Below, piece after piece: positions 1 through 7,409 of a DNA stretch of 14,046 nucleotides. A program made the position numbers and the translations under genes. The notes beneath the pieces are model-generated. The model did not search any database. It was not told the DNA's origin and worked only from the letters and a program-made list of their open reading frames with translations. Origin of the DNA: an uncultured Christensenellaceae bacterium (GTDB lineage Bacteria > Bacillota_A > Clostridia > Christensenellales > UBA3700); NCBI GenBank assembly GCA_944381335.1, contig CALWKT010000036.1:1-14046 (forward strand), in the 5' to 3' direction. Numbering within the stretch: position 1 is the first letter of the stretch; each line of letters starts with the position of its first letter.

Positions 1-567
1 GAGTCTTGCGTATTCGTCGAAACTGCCGTGTCTTTCCAGATGATCGGGCGTTACGTTCAGACAGACCGCGTATTCAGGACGGAATCCCACCGTGGTTTCA
101 AGCTGAAAACTGGATATTTCAAGTACTGCCACGTCTCCGTTGAGATTGTCTGCCTGCAAGCAGAACGGCACCCCGATATTGCCGAGCGCGTACGACGTTA
201 TCCCGGCTTCGTCGAAAATAGTCTTTATCAGCGAAACGGTGGTCGTTTTGCCGTTTGTGCCGGTGACCGCAACCGTCCTTCCGTTGCAGAAACGGTAACC
301 CAGTTCAATTTCGCCGATGACTTCTATGCCGCGCGCTTTCGCCTCTCTTATCACGGCGTGCGACGACGGAACGGCGGGGTTTACCACGACGAGTTCAATG
401 TCCTCAAGCACGTTGTTTATGGATTTGCCTCTCCTGTTTTCAACGTCTTCTTCCGGATATTCTCCGGCGTTGTCGTCAAAACAGACTATTTCTTTTCCGT
501 GACGACGGAGCAGATCCGCAGCGCATTTTCCGCTGCTCCCCCAACCTAAAATCAATGTTTTGTTCAT
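1..567 (-). CDS. murD: UDP-N-acetylmuramoyl-L-alanine--D-glutamate ligase MurD, N-terminal part
   Basis: Cytoplasmic Mur ligase that adds D-Glu to UDP-MurNAc-L-Ala using ATP. The visible 189 codons cover the N-terminal UDP-binding domain (start MNKTLILGWGSSGKCA) and most of the first part of the central ATPase domain. The P-loop GTNGKTTT lies near residues 100-107, followed by LEISSFQLE and NVTPDHLERHGSF, all typical of MurD. The rest of the gene, more than half of the usual ~450 residues, lies beyond base 1. The start ATG at 567 overlaps the mraY stop as ATGA, and no clear Shine-Dalgarno precedes it, so translational coupling to mraY is likely. Its place after mraY matches the Bacillus/Clostridium dcw order. 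Identity is secure; only the truncation by the window edge limits it. Confidence 0.96.
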   Translation of the reverse strand, partial: MNKTLILGWGSSGKCAADLLRRHGKEIVCFDDNAGEYPEEDVENRRGKSINNVLEDIELVVVNPAVPSSHAVIREAKARGIEVIGEIELGYRFCNGRTVAVTGTNGKTTTVSLIKTIFDEAGITSYALGNIGVPFCLQADNLNGDVAVLEISSFQLETTVGFRPEYAVCLNVTPDHLERHGSFDEYARL

Positions 568-1565
568 ACCGTGTACGCGATCAGAGCGACTATCGAGGCG
601 ACAAGCGTTATCACCGAATAGTAACTCACGATCTTACTCTCCTTTATACCCTTGTATTCCAGGTGATGATGATACGGAGCCATAAGGAACAATCTCTTTT
701 TTGTACGCTTGAAATGCAACACCTGCAATATTACCGATATGCACGACACCACGAAAATTATGCCGCAGACCGGCGCAAAAAGCGCGTTTTTGGAAAATAC
801 CGCAACGCAAGCCACCGCGCCTCCGACGGCAAGCGAGCCGGTGTCGCCCATAAATACGCTCGCAGGATTGGAGTTGCACCACAAAAAAGCGATGAGCGCT
901 CCGAAGAATGCGAAGGAAAAAACGCCAAGAGAAGCATATTCCTCCGCAAGCAAAGTTTTGCCGCCGTCAGCCGCATAAACAGCCGCAAACGCGATCATGA
1001 TCCCGAACGCGGCGAAATATATGCTGCCTGTCGACGCGACCAGTCCGTCAAGACCGTCCGTCAGATTTACCGCATTCGTCATTGCAATAAAGACGAACGC
1101 GCAGAAAACGACATAAGCGGGACCCATGTCCACGCTGATCTGAGTGAAAGGGATCCTGACTTCGCTCCCCACGTACCTGTTCGTATAACAGAACGCGGCA
1201 ACGATTGCGGCGATCCCGAGTTGTCCGATGATCTTCTGATATGCTTTCAGCCCGAGGTTTCTCTTTAGCTTTATCTTGATGAAATCGTCAAGGAAACCGA
1301 TAAGCCCGTACCCGAGCGTGACGCACAGCGCGACTACGCCCAGTTTTTCTCTGCCGAATGCAAGCACAGCTACGCTGACTCCGGCGAGAAACATAATGCC
1401 TCCCATAGTCGGAGTTCCCTTCTTTCCTTCGTGTTTGTCCACGTAAAAAAGTATGGTCTGGCTCGCCTTTGCGCGTTTTGCGAAAGCTATCACGGGTCGT
1501 GACAGAAGTGCCGTCGCCGCAAATCCGGTCAGCGCCGCAAGAAGAAATCTCAGCGTGACGTCCAT
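564..1565 (-). CDS. mraY: Phospho-N-acetylmuramoyl-pentapeptide transferase MraY
   Basis: Integral membrane enzyme that transfers phospho-MurNAc-pentapeptide from UDP to undecaprenyl phosphate, giving lipid I. The 333 residues match the family length, with about ten hydrophobic segments. Visible signatures are KKGTPTMGG (about 48-56), the Asp pair in GFLDDF (D93, D94), NAVNLTDGLDG (164-174), GDTGS with the third key Asp at about 241, and the HHH motif (299-301) in PYHHHLEYKG. The start ATG overlaps the murE stop by one base (TAATG), and the mraY stop overlaps the murD start (ATGA). The local ribosome site is weak, so re-initiation from murE is likely. murF does not lie between murE and mraY, as in B. 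subtilis. No lesion is visible. Confidence 0.98.
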   Translation of the reverse strand: MDVTLRFLLAALTGFAATALLSRPVIAFAKRAKASQTILFYVDKHEGKKGTPTMGGIMFLAGVSVAVLAFGREKLGVVALCVTLGYGLIGFLDDFIKIKLKRNLGLKAYQKIIGQLGIAAIVAAFCYTNRYVGSEVRIPFTQISVDMGPAYVVFCAFVFIAMTNAVNLTDGLDGLVASTGSIYFAAFGIMIAFAAVYAADGGKTLLAEEYASLGVFSFAFFGALIAFLWCNSNPASVFMGDTGSLAVGGAVACVAVFSKNALFAPVCGIIFVVSCISVILQVLHFKRTKKRLFLMAPYHHHLEYKGIKESKIVSYYSVITLVASIVALIAYTV

Positions 1566-2998
1566 TATCTTCTGAGCGCCTTGTTGAGCTGAGCGCTGTC
1601 GCTGTAAGGGGTCCTGACGTTGTTTTCGTCAATATAACCCTCGCTGCCCTTGCCGGCTATCAGTACGACGTCGCCCGGCAGCGCGAGTTCGACCGCAAGC
1701 GCGATCGCGCGGCTTCTGTCAAGCTCGACGAACAGTTTGTTCCTCTTTCTTATGCCTGAAAGTATATCGTCGGCAATGGACTGCCTGCTCTCGGTGCGCG
1801 GATTGTCGCTGGTCACAATGACTATATCCGACATTTCGCCCGCGATCTTACCCATGATCGGACGTTTTGAAACGTCTCTGTCTCCGCCGCACCCGAAAAC
1901 GGTGATCAGCTTGCCCTTGCAGAGTTTTGCTCCTTCCTTTATCAGATTGTAAAGTCCGTCTGGGGTATGCGCGAAGTCCACCACGTATTTTACTCCGCCC
2001 GATTCGATCACGTTGAATCTGCCTGACGGAGGCTCGAGAGTATACAGACAATCAGCAATTTCGGCAAGCCCGACCCCCGCCATTCTCGCCGCGGTACACG
2101 CCGCAAGCACGTTGTAGACGTTGAATCTGCCGTAAAGCCTGCAATCCACGTCAACAATATCGTCCATTATATTCGCGACGAAAGAACAGCCTCTCGCCGT
2201 GTCCTCTACGTCGATGGCAAAACTGTCTGCGGGATTGTCAAGACCGTAACTCACCGTGGGAACTTTACATTCCGACAGAATTTCTCTGCCGCACGCGTCG
2301 TCTACGTTTACCAGCGCGCAACGGGTATACGCCGCGGTAAAACAGCTCTTTTTCGCCGCCTTATATCTTTTCATGTCTCCGAAAAAGTCCAGATGATCCT
2401 GCGACAGATTGGTGAAAATACAAATGTCGCTACACACTCCGCTGAGCTTTTCAAGGTATATCGCGTGCGCCGAAAACTCCATAACAACATACTGCACTCC
2501 GGCAGATTTCATTTCGTAAAATAGCCTGTGAAGCTCGAACGGGTCGGGAGTCGTCAGCGTGGACGGCAGTTTCTTGCCGGCAAACTCGTAATACATCGTT
2601 CCGATAAGCCCGACGTTGAAACCGCCCGCTTCAAGGAGTTTCGCGGTGACGTAAGCCGTGGTGGATTTTCCGTTTGTCCCGGTGACGGTGACGATCCTGA
2701 GAGAGGACGCGGGATTCCCGAAGAAGTTAGCCGACATCAGCGCGTACGCCTTTCTCGTATCCTGCACTTTTACTACCGGCACAGGCTGAAGTCCGACGTC
2801 GTCGCTGCAAACGATCGCCGCCGCTCCTGCGGCAACAGCCTCCTTGCAATAATTGTGTCCGTCTCCGCCCGTTCCTTTCATGCAAACGAAGACTTCTCCT
2901 TTTCCGATATCCGTGCTTCTGACGGAAATGCCCGTTACCTCAACGTCACCGTAATTTCCGCACGGCGCTACGCCCTGCAACAACTGCGAAAATTTCAT
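1565..2998 (-). CDS. murE: UDP-MurNAc-tripeptide synthetase MurE, meso-diaminopimelate-type
   Basis: Cytoplasmic ligase that adds the third amino acid to UDP-MurNAc-L-Ala-D-Glu. I chose the ATG at 2998 because GGGAGG (3005-3010) lies six bases upstream; an in-frame ATG at 3076 would add 26 unlike residues without a ribosome site. The 477-residue product has the N-terminal Mur ligase domain, P-loop TGTNGKST (106-113), EFSAHAI, NLSQDHLDFFG followed by a Lys-rich YKAAKK carbamoyl-lysine region, GGDRDVSKRP, and the C-terminal DNPR motif (398-401). DNPR is the known signature for meso-diaminopimelate recognition, whereas Lys-adding enzymes differ here. GKGSE (449-453) keeps the Gly and Glu of the usual GKGHE but has Ser for His. 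The gene is 167 bases downstream of the PBP gene and overlaps mraY by one base. Substrate choice is inferred from the motif. Confidence 0.96.
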   Translation of the reverse strand: MKFSQLLQGVAPCGNYGDVEVTGISVRSTDIGKGEVFVCMKGTGGDGHNYCKEAVAAGAAAIVCSDDVGLQPVPVVKVQDTRKAYALMSANFFGNPASSLRIVTVTGTNGKSTTAYVTAKLLEAGGFNVGLIGTMYYEFAGKKLPSTLTTPDPFELHRLFYEMKSAGVQYVVMEFSAHAIYLEKLSGVCSDICIFTNLSQDHLDFFGDMKRYKAAKKSCFTAAYTRCALVNVDDACGREILSECKVPTVSYGLDNPADSFAIDVEDTARGCSFVANIMDDIVDVDCRLYGRFNVYNVLAACTAARMAGVGLAEIADCLYTLEPPSGRFNVIESGGVKYVVDFAHTPDGLYNLIKEGAKLCKGKLITVFGCGGDRDVSKRPIMGKIAGEMSDIVIVTSDNPRTESRQSIADDILSGIRKRNKLFVELDRSRAIALAVELALPGDVVLIAGKGSEGYIDENNVRTPYSDSAQLNKALRR

Positions 2999-3004
2999 AT
3001 TCTG

Positions 3005-3010
3005 CCTCCC
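3005..3010 (-). promoter_or_regulatory. Ribosome binding site that decides the murE start
   Basis: GGGAGG on the minus strand, six bases from the ATG at 2998. It favours this start over the in-frame ATG at 3076, which has no comparable site. Confidence 0.85.
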
Positions 3011-3074
3011 GTTCTTTTTACTGATAATATAATTTTTTAATCGTGCGCACTTCGCGTCGGCGTTATTCGCGCGC

Positions 3075-3149
3075 ATGCGACAAAAAGATTGAAACTTTTC
3101 TCCGTCCGATTATTGACTCAAACTCGCAAAATATCCGCTTTTGTCGCAT
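3075..3149 (-). repeat. 11-base perfect inverted repeat between the PBP gene and murE
   Basis: ATGCGACAAAA at 3075-3085 is the exact reverse complement of TTTTGTCGCAT at 3139-3149, with 53 bases between. In minus-strand RNA it could form a long-loop stem starting about 16 bases after the PBP stop codon and ending about 75 bases before the murE start. No U-tract follows the second arm, so it is not a simple intrinsic terminator. It may be an RNA structure, an operator pair, or chance. Confidence 0.5.
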
Positions 3150-3165
3150 ATTGACGCATTTTGCT

Positions 3166-5061
3166 TTACCCGAGCACGAAGTAAACCACGGTGTCGTCGT
3201 CTATTTCCGCTCCGGCTTCCGGGAACTGATAAACGACCTTGTTTCCCTCGCCCGCCACTTCGTAGGTAAGTCCCGCTTCTCTCATCGCGGCGCATGCGGC
3301 GGTTGCAGAGAGTCCGTACACGTCGGGCATGACCACCTGAACGGGAACTTCGTCTCCCGAAAGTTCGGGCTGTACGCCGTAATAAGCGAAAGTGCTCCTG
3401 AATATCTGTCCGACGAGAGGCGCGGCTACTATGCTTCCGTAATAGACGTATCCTTGCGGTTCGTCCACGATCATCAGACAAAGTATCCTCTGCCCGTTGA
3501 TCTCGGTAAATCCGATAAATGAAGATACGTATGCGCCTCGATCGATCGCGCCGTCTTTGTATTTCTGCGCGGTGCCCGTTTTGCCGCCGATCCTGTAACC
3601 CTCCACATAAGCGTTTTTGCCGCCGCCTTCTTCTACGACTCCGTAGAGATATTCCCTCATCTGAGCAGAAGTGCTTTCAGACACCGTTATCCCTTTTACT
3701 GTCGGCACGTTGCGGTATGCGAGCTTTCCGTCCTCGCTGTATATGCTGTCGACGACGTACGGGGTCACCAGTTTGCCTCCGTTGATCACAGAACAAACGG
3801 CGGCGGCAAGCTGAACCGGCGTCACCGCGATCGCCTGACCGAAACCTATGCGTGCTATGTCGACGGGCTTTACGCTTTCTTCTGCAAGCATAATGCTGCT
3901 TCCTTCGCCCGAAACGTCTATTCCAGTTTTTTGAGTGAGACCGAATTTTTCGAAATAATCGTACATGACCGACGTTCCGGCGCTCAGCGCAACGTCCATA
4001 AATACGCAGTTGCAAGAATTCATGATCCCGTGAGCGAAATCCTGAGACCCGTGACCTATGCTCCTCCAGCATTTTATCCTCTGTCCGTCCACGACCTTGT
4101 AGCCCGGGCAATAATAGCTGTCCTTTATTACGCCCGTCTCAATCCCGATTGCCGAAGTCAGGATTTTAAAAGTGGAACCCGGTTCATAAACGTCGGTGAC
4201 AAGGAGGTTTTTCGAGCCGGCTAAAAGAAATGACAGGTCGTTTCTGGGAATGTCGTTGAGATCGAAAGTGGGCGCGCTCGCCATAGCGAGAACTTCTCCC
4301 GTGTCCGCGTTCATCATCAGGCAGGACGCGGCTTTAGGCGAATAGGTCATCACAGCGTCGTTGACGGCTTTTTCAGCAAAACTCTGCAATTTGAAGTCGA
4401 TCGTCAGCTTTGCCGTCATGCCTTTTATCGGCGCAAGATAGGACGTCACGTTGTCTTCAAGCTCACGCCCGACAAGATCGGTCTCGGTATATGACGCGCC
4501 GTCCGTTCCTTTCAGATATACGTCGTAATACTGCTCGACGCCGCTCTGTCCGACGCCGTCAGCGTTAGTGAATCCGAGAAGCTGAGTGGCGAAATTGCCG
4601 TAATTGTAATATCTTGTAGCGTCCTCGGTAAAGTATACGCCGTCAAAGCCGTACGCAGAAACGGTCAGCATCTGATTTTTCGTCAGCCCCGTTGCAACTC
4701 TGACTTCGGAAACGCCGCTCTTTATTACCTTTTTGTAAACCGAATCGAAATCCGCGCCTGTAGCCGCGGCGATCGCAGAAGCGACCTTGTCATGCTCTTT
4801 CAGATCGTTCGGACGCACGTAGACGGTGTACGATGACTGCGACGTGGCGAGGACAACTCCGTTTCTGTCCGTGATATCGCCTCGTTCGGCTTTGAATGGC
4901 AGATCGCGCGTCCATTGACCTGCTGCAAGCGTCTGAAGTCCCGTTCCGTCGATTATCTGTATGTAAAACAGCCTGCATACAAGCAGTAAAAAAAGAAAGA
5001 CTACCAGGGCGAGAACCGCAGGTAGCTTTCTTTTTAGTGTGATATGGGAAATTTTGTGCAT
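3166..5061 (-). CDS. ftsI/spoVD: Class B penicillin-binding protein (FtsI/SpoVD type) with one PASTA domain
   Basis: Membrane-anchored D,D-transpeptidase that cross-links septal peptidoglycan, partner of a SEDS polymerase. The 631 residues show a short cytoplasmic N-terminus, one membrane anchor (about 13-35), the PBP dimerisation region (RGDITDRNGVVLA, 60-72), and a transpeptidase domain with STFK (296-299, nucleophile Ser296), SCN (349-351) and KTGT (494-497). A single PASTA domain follows (about 573-631, starting VQVVMPDVYGLS). One PASTA is the SpoVD layout, and two would suggest PBP2x, but only one class B PBP lies in this cluster, so it may serve vegetative division (FtsI role), sporulation, or both. 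GGAGG at 5070-5074 is eight bases from the ATG. The FtsL-position gene lies 65 bases upstream, as expected for an FtsL-FtsI pair. All catalytic motifs are intact. Confidence 0.95.
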   Translation of the reverse strand: MHKISHITLKRKLPAVLALVVFLFLLLVCRLFYIQIIDGTGLQTLAAGQWTRDLPFKAERGDITDRNGVVLATSQSSYTVYVRPNDLKEHDKVASAIAAATGADFDSVYKKVIKSGVSEVRVATGLTKNQMLTVSAYGFDGVYFTEDATRYYNYGNFATQLLGFTNADGVGQSGVEQYYDVYLKGTDGASYTETDLVGRELEDNVTSYLAPIKGMTAKLTIDFKLQSFAEKAVNDAVMTYSPKAASCLMMNADTGEVLAMASAPTFDLNDIPRNDLSFLLAGSKNLLVTDVYEPGSTFKILTSAIGIETGVIKDSYYCPGYKVVDGQRIKCWRSIGHGSQDFAHGIMNSCNCVFMDVALSAGTSVMYDYFEKFGLTQKTGIDVSGEGSSIMLAEESVKPVDIARIGFGQAIAVTPVQLAAAVCSVINGGKLVTPYVVDSIYSEDGKLAYRNVPTVKGITVSESTSAQMREYLYGVVEEGGGKNAYVEGYRIGGKTGTAQKYKDGAIDRGAYVSSFIGFTEINGQRILCLMIVDEPQGYVYYGSIVAAPLVGQIFRSTFAYYGVQPELSGDEVPVQVVMPDVYGLSATAACAAMREAGLTYEVAGEGNKVVYQFPEAGAEIDDDTVVYFVLG

Positions 5062-5126
5062 CGAATACCCCTCCGCTTTTTTATCGTCTCGAGTATCCGA
5101 CGGGTTTGATTAGTGTCCGTTTTGTC

Positions 5127-5825
5127 TTATTTTGAGATGCTTGCCACCCAGTCGCAGAAGCTGTCGAACCAGTTGGTGTTCTTCTCATAACCGTAGTTTT
5201 CGATGTATCTTACTTCCTGCATCTCCACCACGCTTCCGTCTGCGGTGACCGCCATGTTCAGCGTTTCTTCGTTGTAAACCGCCTCAGCAGGCGCCTGTGC
5301 CTCAACGCTTCCGCCGCCGAATGCGACAACGTTCGCGATGATCAGTGAAGCTATTACCGCAACAAGCACGAAGTAGACCGCGATAAGCATTTTGGATTTT
5401 GCGTTGAGAGTGCGCTTAGCCGGTTTCTTCGCCTGATATTCCACATGTTCGAAAGTCGTAGTCTGAGGTGCGGCATAGCCGTTGTACTCATAACCGTTTG
5501 TATAGTTGTAACCGTCATACGTCTGCTGTCTGTTATATCCGTACGCGTCGTTCTGAGGTGCTCCGAAATTCTCGTAACGGGGATATGCTTCGCGGCGTGC
5601 GTAATCCTCGCGAGGATACTCTCTTTCCTGCTCCGCATAGTAGGGCTCGCCGTAAGGCTCAGCATAAGTTCTGTTGTCAAAAGATCTTTCGAACGCGTCG
5701 TAACGCTGAGGCTGTTCTTCAACGTAGCGATCGTAATCGGCACGCCCCTGATTGCAAGCGGCGCCGTATCTGTTATCTACGGGTCTGTCGACCGTCTCCC
5801 TGGTAAATTCTCTTTCTCTCAACAT
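5127..5825 (-). CDS. FtsL-position single-pass membrane protein with long Tyr-rich cytoplasmic tail
   Basis: It lies between rsmH and the class B PBP, the slot of ftsL in Gram-positive dcw clusters. The 232-residue product has three parts: a low-complexity hydrophilic tail (about 1-133) rich in Tyr, Arg, Glu and Asn, with 21 Tyr in the first 130 residues; a basic stretch (KKPAKR near 133-138) and one membrane segment (about 146-169); and about 63 external residues ending in an aromatic, amphipathic-looking stretch (NWFDSFCDWVASISK). The charge pattern predicts N-in, C-out, as for FtsL. FtsL is usually 90-120 residues with an external heptad coiled coil, and I see no clear heptads here. GGGGTGA lies six bases before the ATG, and the gap to the rsmH stop is 25 bases. 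A divisome role is inferred from position and topology only; a lineage-specific FtsL is the best guess. Confidence 0.75.
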   Translation of the reverse strand: MLREREFTRETVDRPVDNRYGAACNQGRADYDRYVEEQPQRYDAFERSFDNRTYAEPYGEPYYAEQEREYPREDYARREAYPRYENFGAPQNDAYGYNRQQTYDGYNYTNGYEYNGYAAPQTTTFEHVEYQAKKPAKRTLNAKSKMLIAVYFVLVAVIASLIIANVVAFGGGSVEAQAPAEAVYNEETLNMAVTADGSVVEMQEVRYIENYGYEKNTNWFDSFCDWVASISK

Positions 5826-5850
5826 ACCTATTCACCCCAATAGCTTTTTA

Positions 5851-6786
5851 TTACACTCTTTCGGCAACTCTGAGCTTCGCGCTCTGTGCCCTCGGGTTTA
5901 CCGCAAGCTCCTCTTCACTTGCCGTAACCGGCTTTTTCGTCAGTATCTTCACCGTCTGCACTTTGTTGCAGGTGCATACCGGTTGTTTAGGAGGACAAAT
6001 ACATTTCGCTTCAAGATACTGAAATTCTCTTTTCACTATCCTGTCCTCCAGCGAATGGAATGTTATCACGCATATCCTTCCGCCTTTATTCAGTCTTTCC
6101 GCCAGCTTTCCGATTATCACGTCAAGCTCCTTCAGCTCGTCGTTGACCTCGATCCTGATCGCCTGGAACGTCCTCTTGCAAGGATTGCCGCCCTTGAACC
6201 TCTCTTTGGGAGGATAGGACTTCTCCACTATCTCCGCAAGCTGTCCGGTCGTTCTGATCGTCTGTTCGTTTCGGTATCTCACGATGTTCGCCGCTATCTT
6301 CCTTGCGTACCTCTCTTCTCCGTATCTGAACAATATGTCCGCGATGTCCATCTCGTTGTACTCGTTCACCACGTTGAAAGCCGTCAGGAACTGCGTCTTG
6401 TCCATCCTCATATCGAGCGGTGCGTCGAAGCGGTAAGAAAAACCTCTTTCAGCAGCGTCCAGCTGGTAGGAAGAAACTCCCAGATCCATCAGCACGCCGT
6501 CAATTCTGTCAATGTTCAGTTCGTCGAGCACCTCATCCGCTCTCTTGAAATCGCTGTGTACGAAAGTTATCTTCTCTCCGTACTCCTCCAGCCTTTTCTT
6601 TGCGAACTCCAGCGCGTCGTCGTCTTTGTCGATCGCGATCAGCCTTCCCGTCGTAAGTCGCTCTGCGATCAGACTGCTGTGTCCTCCCCCGCCGAGCGTA
6701 CAATCGAGATATATCCCTTCGGGTCTGACGTTCAGTCCTTCGGTCACCTCTCTCGGCATTACGGGTACGTGTGCAAATTCCGTCAT
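5851..6786 (-). CDS. rsmH: 16S rRNA (cytosine(1402)-N(4))-methyltransferase RsmH (MraW)
   Basis: SAM-dependent enzyme that methylates N4 of C1402 in the decoding centre of 16S rRNA. The 311 residues are the usual length. They contain the N-terminal HVPVMPREV motif, the SAM-binding DCTLGGGGHS (28-37), DGVLMDLGVSS (about 96-106), DMRMD (125-129), KRTFQAIRIEVN (about 204-215), FHSLEDRIVK (243-252) and the C-terminal Cys cluster CICPPKQPVCTC. The ATG at 6786 overlaps the mraZ stop (ATGA), and no good ribosome site precedes it, so it is probably coupled to mraZ. Together mraZ-rsmH open the dcw cluster, which is the nearly universal arrangement. No anomaly is visible. Confidence 0.98.
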   Translation of the reverse strand: MTEFAHVPVMPREVTEGLNVRPEGIYLDCTLGGGGHSSLIAERLTTGRLIAIDKDDDALEFAKKRLEEYGEKITFVHSDFKRADEVLDELNIDRIDGVLMDLGVSSYQLDAAERGFSYRFDAPLDMRMDKTQFLTAFNVVNEYNEMDIADILFRYGEERYARKIAANIVRYRNEQTIRTTGQLAEIVEKSYPPKERFKGGNPCKRTFQAIRIEVNDELKELDVIIGKLAERLNKGGRICVITFHSLEDRIVKREFQYLEAKCICPPKQPVCTCNKVQTVKILTKKPVTASEEELAVNPRAQSAKLRVAERV

Positions 6787-7238
6787 ATCGAAAGAATATC
6801 TTCAAGGCTTGCGACCGCCTGACGGAACTCTTCGGGATTGCAGACGATGTTGTGAAGTTCATCCCATTTGTCTGCGTCCCACAGTTCGAGCGAATTGCCC
6901 ATGCCTGCGAACACCACGTTCTTGTTTATGCCGGCGAACTTCCTGAGCATGGGAGGAAGCGTGAATCTTGCCTGCCCGTCTTCTTTGAGTTCGCTTATAC
7001 TGCTGAGGATCAGCCTTGCCGCCGTAGACCTTTCCGTGACCGCAATGGATACGACCTTTGACAGTTTGGAGATGATCTCGTTGGCTTTTTCTCCGGAGAT
7101 AATGTTCAGACAGCCGTTGCTGTTGATCATAGCGTAGATGACGCTTCCCTCACCGCCGAGAGCGGATCTGTACTTGGACGGAATTCTCAGTCTGCCCTTG
7201 GGGTCGACCTGAAGAGAAACCATTCCCGACATCATCAT
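6783..7238 (-). CDS. mraZ: Transcriptional regulator MraZ
   Basis: DNA-binding regulator of the dcw cluster, known in other bacteria to form rings and bind short direct repeats upstream of its own promoter. The 151 residues hold two SpoVT-AbrB half-domains: DPKGRLRIP at 12-20 and the less canonical DGQARFTLPP at 87-96. The first hairpin lacks the common MFxGxY opening and begins MMMSGMVSLQV. There are three in-frame ATGs in a row at 7238, 7235 and 7232; AGGAGG at 7248-7253 is nine bases from the first. The gene is preceded by a strong sigma-A-like promoter with direct repeats just upstream, and it overlaps rsmH by four bases. Autoregulation is inferred from family knowledge and these repeats. 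Confidence 0.96.
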   Translation of the reverse strand: MMMSGMVSLQVDPKGRLRIPSKYRSALGGEGSVIYAMINSNGCLNIISGEKANEIISKLSKVVSIAVTERSTAARLILSSISELKEDGQARFTLPPMLRKFAGINKNVVFAGMGNSLELWDADKWDELHNIVCNPEEFRQAVASLEDILSI

Positions 7239-7247
7239 CGCGCTGTA

Positions 7248-7253
7248 CCTCCT
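7248..7253 (-). promoter_or_regulatory. Strong ribosome binding site of mraZ
   Basis: AGGAGG nine bases before the first of three consecutive ATG codons. It supports 7238 as start, although 7235 or 7232 cannot be excluded. Confidence 0.85.
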
Positions 7254-7269
7254 ATAGTTTTGTACTTAT

Positions 7270-7298
7270 ATTCTATCGTGTATAAAAAGTATTGTCAA
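7270..7298 (-). promoter_or_regulatory. Sigma-A-like promoter of the mraZ/dcw cluster
   Basis: On the minus strand TTGACA (7298-7293, perfect -35) is followed by 17 bases and TAGAAT (7275-7270, five of six -10 positions). The expected start of transcription is near 7263, giving a leader of about 25 bases that contains the ribosome site. This is the best promoter match in the window, and it drives mraZ and probably rsmH and further genes. Confidence 0.85.
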
Positions 7299-7306
7299 GA
7301 TTATAT

Positions 7307-7320
7307 CCACAAATTTCCAC
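7307..7320 (-). promoter_or_regulatory. Putative MraZ boxes: paired GTGGA direct repeat
   Basis: On the minus strand GTGGAAATTT is followed directly by GTGGATATAA, so the GTGGA cores start exactly 10 bases apart. They end eight bases upstream of the -35 hexamer. Known MraZ operators in other bacteria are GTGG/TGGGN-type direct repeats with one-turn spacing near the mraZ promoter. Assignment is by this similarity only. Confidence 0.6.
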
Positions 7321-7344
7321 CATAAAAAGCAAACACTTGTTCAC

Positions 7345-7363
7345 ATCTGCTAATTTTGCAGAT
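7345..7363. repeat. Inverted repeat ATCTGC-N7-GCAGAT
   Basis: Perfect six-base arms around TAATTTT, about 50 bases upstream of the mraZ -35. It lies next to a 10-base-spaced repeat array. No U-tract follows on either strand, so a protein site is more likely than a terminator; chance cannot be excluded. Confidence 0.4.
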
Positions 7364-7364
7364 A

Positions 7365-7389
7365 TTACTGCTTATTACTGAATTTTACA
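7365..7389 (-). repeat. Helically phased AGTAA array A (three units)
   Basis: On the plus strand TTACT starts at 7365 and 7375, and TTACA at 7385. On the minus strand this reads TGTAA, AGTAA, AGTAA, each exactly 10 bases apart. It lies upstream of the mraZ promoter and copies the one-turn spacing of MraZ-type operators, but the core differs from GTGGA/TGGGN. Confidence 0.5.
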
Positions 7390-7409
7390 ATAGCTATTTA
7401 AAATAGTTT

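Noticed and set aside
2999..3076. Upstream in-frame ATG for murE at 3076
   Set aside because: No ribosome site there, while GGGAGG fits the ATG at 2998, which gives the normal MurE N-terminus.
5752..6822. Plus-strand open frame of 356 codons antisense to rsmH
   Set aside because: It lies wholly opposite rsmH and the gene ends around it, has no ribosome site or family motif, and is explained by the codon bias of the real genes.
7302..7310. DnaA-box-like ATATCCACA near the mraZ promoter
   Set aside because: A single imperfect copy that overlaps the GTGGA repeat; no cluster of boxes and no dnaA or dnaN nearby, so not an origin.
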